A DNA stretch of 42,583 nt from CAZPZZ01 sp964591245. GTDB lineage: Bacteria; Acidobacteriota; Vicinamibacteria; Vicinamibacterales; UBA8438. Positions 1-8,444 of the stretch are shown piece after piece. The translations under genes were made by a program, and so were the position numbers. Location: contig CAZPZZ010000020.1 in the NCBI GenBank assembly GCA_964591245.1, positions 1 to 42,583 of the forward strand, given 5' to 3'. A model generated the notes under the pieces. That model was not told the DNA's origin. It saw nothing but the letters and a program-made list of their open reading frames with translations, and ran no database searches. The first letter of the stretch is position 1; each line of letters opens with the position of its first letter.

Positions 1-466
1 CCGCTTTCAGCATGGGCTTGAGGTGGCGGTAAAGGAAGTCAAACAATTCTTCCGGGTTTCAATTTGGTGTTCAAATCGGCTTCGCGTGCGACCCGGCCGG
101 CGAGTGCATGGCCGCACGCACGTTCGAGAACAAAGCAACTCACGGCAGCAGAAAGTCGAGCCGAGGTGAGAGAGGAAGAATTGACGGAAAACGGTGGGTT
201 CACGAGTCTGTCCTTCTTGCTGTTCGGGAGCGCTCTTGTTGCCCCGCTGCTTGCGGTCACGGTTGATCCGTGTCCGATGGTGTCAGTGTAGGCAGTCGCG
301 AGGAGGTCCGCGATGACGCACCTCACAGAACTTCTGTGAAGTGCGTCATAGAGCGCAGAAAGACAGAGGGTCGGAAGTTCGGCCGCTCAGCGGTTGTGTC
401 TTGGCGTGTGGCGGCGGCTTGAGAGATGTCGCGCGGGGAGGGACGGAGCGAAGAGCGTTGAAGGGG
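1..466. other. Left-edge stretch without a convincing gene
   Basis: I see no convincing complete gene here. Open frames on both strands between 39 and 326 have no recognisable domain. At the very edge, the minus strand from a possible TTG at 46 reads into a plausible start (MFDFLYRHLKP) behind a GGAAGAA ribosome-site-like sequence. It could be the first codons of a leftward gene running off the window, but 15 codons are too few to judge. The stretch also holds the 37-nt palindrome at 313-349. Positions 350-466 are non-coding sequence after the stop of the SAF-domain gene. Confidence 0.4.
313..349 (-). repeat. 37-nt palindrome, possible terminator hairpin
   Basis: The arms are 313-330 (ATGACGCACCTCACAGAA) and 332-349 (TTCTGTGAAGTGCGTCAT), separated by one base. 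They match at 17 of 18 positions. The single mismatch becomes a G-U wobble if minus-strand RNA is made, but an A-C clash in plus-strand RNA, so the structure favours a leftward transcript. It lies about 120 nt beyond the stop of the SAF-domain gene. There is no U-tract, so it is not a textbook intrinsic terminator. It could be an operator or a processed 3' end. Confidence 0.45.
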
Positions 467-1667
467 CTAGCGGTAGTTGGACTTCGGTTGGGACTCTGGG
501 GCGGCACCCGCTTCCATGTCGCGTCGTACCCGGAGTGCGTCGTGGGTTTCGTCAATGTCGACGTCAGACCAGCAGAGAACCTCTCCCGCGCCGATGTTAC
601 GGACGACGGTGATTCCGTGCGCCAAACCGATCGGGAGGGCTCCTCGACGGAGGGAGAGGCTTGCCGGCATGAGGCGGCCCCAAACGCAGTGTCCCCCCTC
701 ACCATCCAATTGCTGACCGGCGAGGAGCGGGCGTTTGGCGACGGCAGCGACGTCGGCGTGAAAGCCGCTTGTGCATCCTGTCGGTTCGCCGCGTAGTGCG
801 GCGTTCAGGACCGAGATGCCGAGCTCCAGGCCGATGAGATGAAAGGGCTTGTAGAGAGAGGCATAGCGGCCAGAGTCGTCCGTCTGTAGACCGTACTGCG
901 TGAAGCAGGCTGCGCTGTAGGCCGTAGGTGCCTCGAAGACGACATAGACACCCCAGCGGAGATCCCGATAGACCGGCCGGCCGTCTCGTTCCAGGGACGA
1001 GACGACCTCGACCTGACCCCGGTGGTGGAGGCAGCCACCTGCCTCCGGCGGTCGGAGGACCTGTGAGAGGTCGTCGGTGCCGCACGGGGGAAAGAGGAGG
1101 CCATCGGGGGCAGGTTCCAGTCCTGTCGCATTCGAGACCGCAGCCATCTCGATCGCGGACTTCGTACCATCGAGGAATGAATTGAACATCTGCGGATTCA
1201 TGCCGGCTTCGGCTGCGGCATCCGGCGTCAACCCATAGTGCCCCCAGACGGCGTCAGGGGTGGAACCGTGATACGACGGCAGGTATTTGGTTCCCTTTCC
1301 TGCTGCGATCACCTGGAAGCCCGCGGAGCGGGCCCAGTCAACGAGTTCGCAAATCAGCGCGGGCTGATCCCCGTAGGCCATGGAATAGACCAGGCCGGCC
1401 TGGCGGGCTTCCGCCGCGAGCAGCGGGCCGGCGAGAACATCGGCTTCCACATTGACCATGACGAGGTGGCGTCCCTGGCGTATGGCCTGACGGGCATGGC
1501 GGATGCCGGCGATGGGATCTCCCGTGGCTTCGACGACGACATCGNNNNNNNNNNNNNNNNNNNNNNNNNNNNNNNNNNNNNNNNNNNNNNNNNNNNNNNN
1601 NNNNNNNNNNNNNNNNNNNNNNNNNNNNNNNNNNNNNNNNNNNNCGAATCAGACGTTGCAGGTTCAT
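467..1667 (-). CDS. SAF-domain NAD(P)-binding oxidoreductase, homoserine-dehydrogenase-like (interrupted by assembly gap)
   Basis: This looks like a cytoplasmic NAD(P)-dependent dehydrogenase of the homoserine-dehydrogenase-like family with a C-terminal SAF domain; the substrate is unknown. The start is the ATG at 1667 (MNLQRLIR), 5 nt after the stop of the dioxygenase gene, which suggests one transcript. The 100-N gap then removes the Rossmann N-terminus. Beyond it the frame resumes at 1543 with DVVVEATGDP and continues for about 358 codons, through AAGKGTKYLP, MNPQMFNSFLDGTKSAIEM and the SAF region near the end (DGEGGHCVWG, LPIGLAHG). The two sides are out of phase with exactly 100 N, so the true gap must be a multiple of three if the gene is intact. 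From memory of the family (roughly 430-450 residues), about 80-90 residues are missing. Confidence 0.85.
1545..1644. other. Assembly gap (100 N)
   Basis: Exactly 100 N, the usual scaffold placeholder. It lies inside the SAF-domain oxidoreductase gene. Reading frames on its two sides do not join with 100 bases, so its length is not real. Confidence 0.99.
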
Positions 1668-1672
1668 GGCCG

Positions 1673-2473
1673 CTATCCCGGGACGGGGGGATTCTCTGCA
1701 GCCAGGTCAGAGAGGCAATTGTCTGCGAGGGGGATGATGGGGGCGAAATCTCGATGTGCCACCCACTCGGGTCGCTTGAATTGCCGGATGTGGTTATTCA
1801 CCTCGCACAGGCTCAAGTAGACGATCGTCCGGGGCCACGGGCTGATGTTTGGGGGGCTTGCGTGGACCAGGTTGCAATGGAACATCAGGACCGAACCGGC
1901 CGGTCCGGTCGGGGCAACAATGCCACCCGCGTCTGCCAGTCGTCGAATGGTCGCGCGATCCAGAGTCCACAGGGGGTAGCTTGTGGTCGCTAGATCGTGG
2001 CCGGCCCGATAGACGCCATCACGATGGCTACGTGGAATGATCATCAACGGCCCGTTGACGGCGCTGACGTCGTCCAGGAAGAGTGCAATATTCATGGCCC
2101 TGGGCTCCGGCATCAGATCGTCCCGTGACCAGGTGCCGTAGTCCTGGTGCCATTGCCAGACATCTCCGTCGAATGCGGCCTTGGCGTTTACCTTGTATTG
2201 ATGCATATACACCTGGCCGTCGAGTAATTGCGTCACGGGTCCGAGTAATCGGGGGTGGGCTCCGAGACGGTCGAATGGCTCACTGAAGGTGTGGGCCGCG
2301 AACACCGTGCGAGGGGCACCGTTTTCCTCTTTCCAGACCTCCGGCCGATCGAGGTCGTAGAGTTTCGTGGCTTCTGTCTTCAGAACGGCAACCTCTGCCG
2401 GTGTAAAGCATTGTGGTAGGAAGAGGTAGCCTTGTTCGTGAAATTCATCAACCTGAGCGTCACTCAATTTCAT
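1673..2473 (-). CDS. Phytanoyl-CoA dioxygenase (PhyH) family protein, EctD-like
   Basis: A non-heme Fe(II)/2-oxoglutarate-dependent hydroxylase of 266 residues from the ATG at 2473 (MKLSDAQVDEF). I chose this start because GCGAGGAG lies about 9 nt upstream; an in-frame upstream extension to 2527 has no such site. The iron ligands are visible as the H-x-D in WQWHQDYGTW (His109, Asp111) and the distal His in HCNLVHASPPN (His204); an Arg in WPRTIVYLSL probably binds 2-oxoglutarate. The segment around WHQDYGTW and NGPLMIIPRSH resembles ectoine hydroxylase, but no ectoine genes are nearby, so the substrate is open. The next gene, the SAF oxidoreductase, begins 5 nt after its stop, so the two probably act in one pathway. 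Confidence 0.9.
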   Translation of the reverse strand: MKLSDAQVDEFHEQGYLFLPQCFTPAEVAVLKTEATKLYDLDRPEVWKEENGAPRTVFAAHTFSEPFDRLGAHPRLLGPVTQLLDGQVYMHQYKVNAKAAFDGDVWQWHQDYGTWSRDDLMPEPRAMNIALFLDDVSAVNGPLMIIPRSHRDGVYRAGHDLATTSYPLWTLDRATIRRLADAGGIVAPTGPAGSVLMFHCNLVHASPPNISPWPRTIVYLSLCEVNNHIRQFKRPEWVAHRDFAPIIPLADNCLSDLAAENPPVPG

Positions 2474-2553
2474 GACAGTGTCTCCTCGCTGGCCCGACTG
2501 TATTGTGCGAGACCTCGCGCTGTGCAAGGTGGTCGGTCAGAGGACCAGGCGTT

Positions 2554-2570
2554 GACGTGCCAGGCACGTT
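2554..2570 (-). promoter_or_regulatory. Palindrome between peptidase and dioxygenase genes
   Basis: ACGTGCC (2555-2561) and GGCACGT (2563-2569) form a perfect 7+1+7 inverted repeat, with a further G-T pair outside. It lies 80-100 nt upstream of the dioxygenase start and about 30 nt after the peptidase stop. It could be an operator for the dioxygenase/SAF pair or a hairpin ending the peptidase transcript. There is no U-tract. Confidence 0.3.
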
Positions 2571-2602
2571 CCAGTGCGACGTCGTCGATCTTGTGCAAAC
2601 GA

Positions 2603-4648
2603 TTAAGAGTCAGACCCGTTTGTTGATTCAGACGCGTCTCCGGGAGGCTGCTCCCAGGCATACTCACGCGTCGTGACGAAGCGGGCAAACCAATCAAGCT
2701 CCGCGTTCATCTTGAAGAGTTGATGGCGCAGTTCCCGCCAGCCGTGTCCTTCGCGCGGCGCCACGTAAAGATGGGTCGGCACGTCCAGGCTCTTGAGTGC
2801 GCGATGCATCTCGACCGATTGCGGCATGGGCACTCGACGGTCGTCTTCTCCGACCAAGAAAATTGTTGGGGTCGTGACGTTTGCCACACTTCTCAGCGGT
2901 GAATGTTCCCAGTACAGGTCGGTCGGAGCATCAACCTGCCAGGGGGTGCCGCCGAACCAGGGCGTGCGTTGGCTGCGCGTATCGCTCTGCGCGTACATGG
3001 AAATCCAGTTGGCGGCGCCTGCTCCCGACGCGGCCGCCTTGAAGCGGCTGGTGTATGTGACGATCTTGTTCGTCATATGCCCACCGCCGCTCCAGCCCAT
3101 TTTTGCGAGCCGATCGCCATCGGCGAGGCCGAGCGCGACCAGGTGGTCAACGCCGCTCATCACGTCGGTATGCGCATTCTGAAAATACCCACCGATCATG
3201 TCACGGAGGAAATCATCACCGTATCCGGTGCTGCCCCGATAGTTGGGTTTGAAGACGAGGTATCCGTGTCCTGCCAGGGCCGGGACGTAGCTGGTGGGGT
3301 TTCCGGCGAACCCAAATCTGTCGGAGGTCTGTGGGCCGCCATGTGTTTGCACGACAAGTGGATATCGCTGCCCCGCCACGTAGTCCAGCGGGTAGTAAAT
3401 CAACCCCTCGACCGTCGTTCCGTCTGCCGCCGTCCATTCGACCCGTTCCTGTCGTGGGAGTGAGAATTGTTCTCCGAGGTAGTCGTAGACATGCGTGACT
3501 CGGCGGGGCGCGGCGGCTGCATCCGTCATGATCCACACGTCACCAGGGTTGTGTGGTTCGCCCAAGGTCAGTACATGCCGGTTTCCGGTGGGTTCGTACA
3601 ACCAGTTCCGTACGGCGTGGCGACCGTCGGTGAGTTGTTGTACCGCACCGTTGGCGACGGTTAGCTGAAAGACCTCGCTGTGGACGCCGAGGTTGGCAAC
3701 GAAGAATACCGACGACCCGTCGCTGGACCAGGTTGCTTGCAAGACGTCGTGACCCAGCGTCGCGCTGACCACCTGTGGAGCCCTGCCGTTGGCGTCAACC
3801 ATGAAGAGGTTGCCGTTGTAGTACTTTTCGAAGCGGTCGTTTGTCCGTGCCAAGAACAAGATCGTTGTGCCGTCCGGCGAAAGCTGTGCACCGGTCTCCC
3901 GTATCCCGTTCTTCGTGAGCTGCACGCTGTTACTGCCGACGAGGTCCAACAGCCAGATCTCGCTCGTATCGGCGTACTCGAGCACCGGGTTCGGGGCCCG
4001 GTGAAACGTCACATGTGCACCATCTGGCGACAGTGCGAATGCGGTGACGGAAAAATCCCCTTCGGTCACGCGCGTCGTCGTGTTCGCGTCGAGGGTATAG
4101 CGCCACAGGTGCCGCTGTTCGAAATCCTCTTCAAATCGATACACATCGTCATTTGCCGCTTCCCGGGATTTCTCATCCTCGGTTCTCGGATCCGATGCGA
4201 GGTAGTAGAGCGCCGCGCCGTCTGGCGCCCATGCGATGTTGGATACGGCGGTCGGATGATCCCCCAACCGGCGCGCTTCGCCGTCGCCGTTGCGCATCAG
4301 GTAGATCTGCGTGTGGGTATCGTCTCCTCGTTCGGCAAGAAAGGCGATCGCCGACCCGTCGGGTGACCAGCGAGGGCTTGTTTCACCCGAATCACCGCGC
4401 GTCATCTGTTTCGTGGAGGATCCGTCTGCGCTGACCCGCCAGATGTGGCTCACTCGTTTATTGGCGTCCCAGTCGGTTTCGGCTAGCACGTAGAGCACCT
4501 GTTCGCCGTCTGGGGAGAGTTGTGGCGCACTGAGCACGGGGACGTTGATCAAGTCCACGACCGACATCGGGCGGGGAGACTGCGCGCCCCCGCTTTCGGC
4601 CATCATGGCCACCAGGGTGATGAGCATCATGAAGCGGTAGATGAACAT
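2603..4648 (-). CDS. S9 family peptidase (prolyl oligopeptidase/acylaminoacyl peptidase type), secreted
   Basis: A serine peptidase of 681 residues that cleaves peptides, probably in the periplasm. The start is ATG 4648 (MFIYRFMM) because GGAGAG lies 6 nt upstream; the ATG at 4669 lacks a ribosome site. A signal peptide ends near AESGGAQS. Residues about 35-390 form a TolB/WD40-like propeller with repeated LSPDG, WSPDG and APDG turns. The C-terminal alpha/beta hydrolase carries the nucleophile in GWSGGGHMT (Ser520), the acid in GEDDRRVP (Asp603) and the base in REGHGW (His635); an HGGPQ oxyanion segment is at about 436. Length and order fit the family. It sits 121 bp downstream of the quinoprotein gene, so co-transcription is possible. 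Confidence 0.93.
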   Translation of the reverse strand: MFIYRFMMLITLVAMMAESGGAQSPRPMSVVDLINVPVLSAPQLSPDGEQVLYVLAETDWDANKRVSHIWRVSADGSSTKQMTRGDSGETSPRWSPDGSAIAFLAERGDDTHTQIYLMRNGDGEARRLGDHPTAVSNIAWAPDGAALYYLASDPRTEDEKSREAANDDVYRFEEDFEQRHLWRYTLDANTTTRVTEGDFSVTAFALSPDGAHVTFHRAPNPVLEYADTSEIWLLDLVGSNSVQLTKNGIRETGAQLSPDGTTILFLARTNDRFEKYYNGNLFMVDANGRAPQVVSATLGHDVLQATWSSDGSSVFFVANLGVHSEVFQLTVANGAVQQLTDGRHAVRNWLYEPTGNRHVLTLGEPHNPGDVWIMTDAAAAPRRVTHVYDYLGEQFSLPRQERVEWTAADGTTVEGLIYYPLDYVAGQRYPLVVQTHGGPQTSDRFGFAGNPTSYVPALAGHGYLVFKPNYRGSTGYGDDFLRDMIGGYFQNAHTDVMSGVDHLVALGLADGDRLAKMGWSGGGHMTNKIVTYTSRFKAAASGAGAANWISMYAQSDTRSQRTPWFGGTPWQVDAPTDLYWEHSPLRSVANVTTPTIFLVGEDDRRVPMPQSVEMHRALKSLDVPTHLYVAPREGHGWRELRHQLFKMNAELDWFARFVTTREYAWEQPPGDASESTNGSDS

Positions 4649-4769
4649 TGGTCTCTCCTTCACGTTCATGTTCGCGGTGCATCACTGTCGTGCGTGAACC
4701 GGTTCGGCATCCACTCGAAGCCACAAGGCACGGTAACTACCGATCGAGCGTGACGTGACTACAGCGGTT

Positions 4770-6728
4770 CTATGGCAATGCGAAGGCGATCAATTCGCCC
4801 TGGTAATTTCCACCACCAACTGCGAGGACAAGAAATTGTTTGTCGTCGATCGCGTAGGTCATGGGCGAGCCGGTTTGCGCCGCTGGAATCGGCACAGCGC
4901 CGCGCTCCTCACCGCTTGCCTTGTCATAGGCGCGGAGCATGGCGCCCCGCGTGCCTGACGGTGTGGTGACGACGCCCCCTTCGCCACTGATGACTAGTGT
5001 CTTGGTGGTCAGGGTGCCGATCCCGCCGGAACTGCCACCGGCACCGCCTGTCCGGCCTGTCCGTGGTATGTCCAGTCCGCGTAGCGCTGGGTGGTTTTTC
5101 ACGCGGTCGGGGGTTTCCCCGTGCGCGATCTGCCACACGATTTCTCCCTCGTTGAGATTGATGGCGGTGATTCGACCCCAGGGTGGTCTCAAGATGGGGA
5201 GTCCCCGTATGGTTGGTGGCCGACCACCGCGATTGATGTAGTCCATGTCCGACCGCTCGGGGTCATGGACCAGCCCGAGTGACCGCATCAGCGTATGTGA
5301 GTACAGATACATGATCCCGGTATCCGGGTCATAGGATCCACCGGGCCAGTTGGCACCGTTCGGAACGAAGAGCGTTCCAATCAGACCGTTTTCCTCGCGT
5401 AGAATCGGGGGGGTGAAGACCGGCCCGACCTGGTAGTTGGTGAGCAGTTCGAGTGCCTCGGCTCGTAGTTCAGGCGTAAAGTCGATCAACTCATCGATTG
5501 GGAATCCCTGTCGCTCGAATGGCGGTGGCTTGGTCGGAAATGGTTGCGTCGGCGAATACCATTCCCCCGGCACGTTCCCCGCCGGAACGGGTCGTTCCTC
5601 GATCGGCCACACAGGTTCGCCTGTCAGCCGGTCGAAGACATACACCCATCCCTGTTTCGTCGGCTGCGCGACAGCCTTGATCTCGCGCCCGTCAACCGTC
5701 AGGTCGACGAGGATTGGGGGACAGGGCACGTCGTAGTCCCAAATAGGGTGGTGGACAAACTGGAAGTGCCAGAGTCGCTCGCCGGTCTCGAGGTCTACGG
5801 CCACGAGGCTCTCTCCGAAGAGGTTATCCCCTGGTCGATGGCCTCCATAGTAGTCCCCGGTGGGAATTTCGACCGGTAGATACGCGATACCCAGTTCCTC
5901 ATCGACCGTCAAGTTCGTCCAGACGCCCGTATTCCCCGTGTACACAGCCGAGTCGTTCAGCCAAGTGTGGCGCCCGTACTCATTTGCCGTTGGAATGGTG
6001 TGGAAAATCCATTGCCGTTCGCCGGTGCGCACGTCGAAGCCACGGATATACCCTTTGATATTCTCTCGGCTCGGTGGTGATCCGCCCGACCGGTGTGACG
6101 CGCCAACAATGACAACGTTGCGGGCCACAATCGGTGCGCCATTCCAACCGATCTCACCGGTCAGGGGATCGATGTACTGATCGTTGTGCTGTTTCAGATC
6201 GATGATGCCATCATCGCCAAAACCGGGAATCGGTCGTCCGGTTGACGCATCGAGCGCTACGAGCTGGTAGCCGATTGTGACAAGGAAAATACGTTCGTCA
6301 CCCTGTCCGTCGCTCCAATAGGCCACCCCGCGTCCCGACATGCGTCGCAACGCGTTGGCTCCGCGCTCGCCTTCGTCGAGGCGGTACGTCCAGAGCATCT
6401 CGCCGGTAGCCCCATCGAGTGCGACAACAGCCCGACGACTTCCCGCCGTGGTGTAGAGCACACCGTCCACCATCAACGGTGTGGCCTGGTAGTTGAAATC
6501 GGGCCGTGGGCCCAGGTTGGATGTCTTGAACCGCCACTGGACCTCGAGCTCGCTAAAGTTGTCCCCGTCGATCTGGTCCAGCGGCGAGTACCGTGTGCTG
6601 CCCAGGTCCCCCCCGTACGTCCGCCACTCCCCATCGGGCGCGCCGGTCTGGGCGGATCCCGTTGATGTCCAGAACAGAAGGACTACGAGTGACAGTACAC
6701 ACGGCCGCGTTCGTGAATCTCTTGACAT
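4770..6728 (-). CDS. PQQ-dependent dehydrogenase, membrane-glucose-dehydrogenase-like, secreted
   Basis: A quinoprotein of 652 residues that should oxidise a sugar or alcohol in the periplasm and pass electrons to the respiratory chain. The start at 6728 follows GGGAG by about 8 nt. A signal peptide ends near STGSAQTG. The mature protein opens with EWRTYGGDLGSTRYSPLDQI, typical of PQQ dehydrogenases, and carries propeller-blade motifs such as ALDGATGEMLW and AVDLETGERLW. The HHPIWDYDVPCPP segment (about residues 329-341) matches the conserved region of the glucose-dehydrogenase branch and includes the likely catalytic Asp. There is no adjacent-Cys pair as in methanol dehydrogenase and no N-terminal five-helix membrane anchor, so this is the soluble/exported form. 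It is transcribed away from the next PQQ-like gene across a shared 321-bp region. Confidence 0.92.
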   Translation of the reverse strand: MSRDSRTRPCVLSLVVLLFWTSTGSAQTGAPDGEWRTYGGDLGSTRYSPLDQIDGDNFSELEVQWRFKTSNLGPRPDFNYQATPLMVDGVLYTTAGSRRAVVALDGATGEMLWTYRLDEGERGANALRRMSGRGVAYWSDGQGDERIFLVTIGYQLVALDASTGRPIPGFGDDGIIDLKQHNDQYIDPLTGEIGWNGAPIVARNVVIVGASHRSGGSPPSRENIKGYIRGFDVRTGERQWIFHTIPTANEYGRHTWLNDSAVYTGNTGVWTNLTVDEELGIAYLPVEIPTGDYYGGHRPGDNLFGESLVAVDLETGERLWHFQFVHHPIWDYDVPCPPILVDLTVDGREIKAVAQPTKQGWVYVFDRLTGEPVWPIEERPVPAGNVPGEWYSPTQPFPTKPPPFERQGFPIDELIDFTPELRAEALELLTNYQVGPVFTPPILREENGLIGTLFVPNGANWPGGSYDPDTGIMYLYSHTLMRSLGLVHDPERSDMDYINRGGRPPTIRGLPILRPPWGRITAINLNEGEIVWQIAHGETPDRVKNHPALRGLDIPRTGRTGGAGGSSGGIGTLTTKTLVISGEGGVVTTPSGTRGAMLRAYDKASGEERGAVPIPAAQTGSPMTYAIDDKQFLVLAVGGGNYQGELIAFALP

Positions 6729-7049
6729 GGTAGGTCTCCCGATCGCGTGGGTCCGTTGTCAAGCAATGACGTTGCGCGGTTAGTGACGCTGGGCCCGACG
6801 GGATCAGTTCCCTTATACACCCGATGTCGGTCGCTCGCCAGGACAGGCCCTCGAGAATGTGGGAAGTACCGGCCGGGTCCCGAGTGGAGTCAACCGGGTT
6901 GAGATGGAACGTAAACCTTTTTGTTGGCCAAGCGATACCGATTTGATCAAGTCTTGCGTATTGTCTGGCGGTCACGGGGCGCAAGCGTCGCGAGATATCT
7001 TCCGTAGATCTTCCGTGCAACCAGTCGAATCAAGGAATCCGAGGTGAGG
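6729..7049. other. Shared upstream region of two divergent quinoprotein-type genes
   Basis: 321 bp between the divergent starts at 6728 and 7050; it must contain the promoters of both. Ribosome sites are visible at each end (GGGAG on the minus strand, GAGGTGAGG on the plus strand at 7041-7049). I see no convincing pair of -35/-10 hexamers and no RNA gene. Confidence 0.5.
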
Positions 7050-8444
7050 ATGATGATTGGACGATCAGTACTGGCCGTGTTGGTGACCGTATTCGTGACA
7101 ATGATGCCGATAGAGGCAAAGGATTGGCCGCAGTGGCGGGGCGAGGAGCGGCTCGGTCTCTGGACCGAAGATGGCATTCTGACGAGCTTTCCAGACGGGG
7201 GGCTCACGGTGAAATGGCGAGTGCCGGTGAACGGCGGTTATGCCGGACCAGCCGTCGCCGATGGCCGTATCTTCGTGCTCGATTACGTGGAGACCGAGCC
7301 TCGGACGATGGATGGTACAGAGCGCATTCTCGCGCTGGATGAAGCCACGGGGGAGGTGCTCTGGACTCATGAGTGGGCAACTACCTACCGGATGCTGATG
7401 TTCACCTATGCCACAGGCCCGCGGGCAACACCGACTGTGGATGGTGATCGGGTCTACGTGACGGGGTCTACCGGACGCATCCTCTGTCTAGACGTTGAAA
7501 GTGGTGCTGTCATCTGGGAACGAGATACGGTTGTTGAATATGACACCAACATCCCTGTCTGGGGAACGTCGAGCGCCCCGCTCGTCGATGGTGATCGGGT
7601 GATCTTTCTTGTCGGGGGCGAGCCGGACGCGCTTGTTGTCGCGTTCGACAAGCACACCGGAGAGGAGGTCTGGCGGGCTATCGAAAGCCGTACCGAGATG
7701 GGCTATCACCAGCCGAGCATCATCGAGGCTGGTGGCACACGCCAGTTGATCGTGTGGCATCCTCGCGGGCTCTCGTCCCTAGATCCAGAGAGCGGAGAAC
7801 TGTTCTGGGAGGAAGAGTTTCCCGCGCGGGCCAATATGACCGTGGCCGATGCGGTGCAGAGCGGGTCGTACCTCTTTGTCTCTGGGTTTTATAGCGGGTC
7901 TCTGATGATGAGGCTCGCGACCGACCGGCCAGACGCTCGTGCCCTGTGGCGAGGTGAGAACAATCGCGTCATGGAGAACGGAATCGAGGTCGCCGAGTCC
8001 AGTGGGTTGCACTCGGTGATGACCACGCCGTTGATCGTGGGTGACTATATCTACGGAATTGGTAGCCATGGTCAGGTTCGAGGCCTGCTCGCGGAAACCG
8101 GTGAACGACTCTGGGAAGCCGAAGGCCTGACGAATCGAAATCGCTGGGGTTCGGTGTACTTCGTGAAACACGAAGACCGTTACTTCGTCTATAACGAAAA
8201 CGGTGACCTCATCATTGTGACGTTCACCCCGACGGGGTACCAGGAACTCGACCGCACACACTTGCTCAATCCAACGTCGCGATCTGGATATGGTGGCGCG
8301 CGACCTGGGTCCCGTTCCCGGTTCAGGCACGGCCAGAGCGATCGGTTGGTCGTGTGGTCGCACCCCGCATTTGCTAATCGCCACGTCGTACTCCGTAACG
8401 ACGAGGAGATCATCCGCGTTTCCCTGGACGCAAGCGAGTACTGA
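7050..8444 (+). CDS. PQQ-like beta-propeller repeat protein, secreted (paralog 1 of 3)
   Basis: A secreted all-beta propeller of 464 residues, catalytic role unknown. The start is ATG 7050 or the adjacent ATG 7053, behind GAGGTGA. A signal peptide ends at MPIEAKDW. The mature protein begins DWPQWRG, followed by blade motifs such as LALDEATGEVLWTHEW, CLDVESGAVIW and AFDKHTGEEVW. The family is often labelled BamB-like, but this protein is not part of a Bam locus and lacks a lipobox. It is closely similar along its length to the genes at 26651 and 30670, sharing GGTRQLIVWH, GLHS(V/M)(M/I)TTPLI and a PAFANRHVV-type end. It ends with TGA overlapping the next gene's ATG by one base, so it is translationally coupled to a true PQQ dehydrogenase. 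Confidence 0.92.
   Translation: MMIGRSVLAVLVTVFVTMMPIEAKDWPQWRGEERLGLWTEDGILTSFPDGGLTVKWRVPVNGGYAGPAVADGRIFVLDYVETEPRTMDGTERILALDEATGEVLWTHEWATTYRMLMFTYATGPRATPTVDGDRVYVTGSTGRILCLDVESGAVIWERDTVVEYDTNIPVWGTSSAPLVDGDRVIFLVGGEPDALVVAFDKHTGEEVWRAIESRTEMGYHQPSIIEAGGTRQLIVWHPRGLSSLDPESGELFWEEEFPARANMTVADAVQSGSYLFVSGFYSGSLMMRLATDRPDARALWRGENNRVMENGIEVAESSGLHSVMTTPLIVGDYIYGIGSHGQVRGLLAETGERLWEAEGLTNRNRWGSVYFVKHEDRYFVYNENGDLIIVTFTPTGYQELDRTHLLNPTSRSGYGGARPGSRSRFRHGQSDRLVVWSHPAFANRHVVLRNDEEIIRVSLDASEY

Noticed and set aside
341..796. 151-codon open frame on the plus strand
   Set aside because: It lies largely antisense to the SAF-domain gene, has Arg/Gly/Ala-rich composition of a shadow frame and no family resemblance.
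1673..2473. Ectoine hydroxylase (ectD) assignment
   Set aside because: The iron-site region is similar, but no ectABC genes are nearby and the family has many substrates, so only the PhyH family name is given.
7050..8444. BamB outer-membrane assembly factor
   Set aside because: The propeller type is similar, but there is no lipobox, three paralogs exist here and the neighbours are quinoproteins, not Bam genes.
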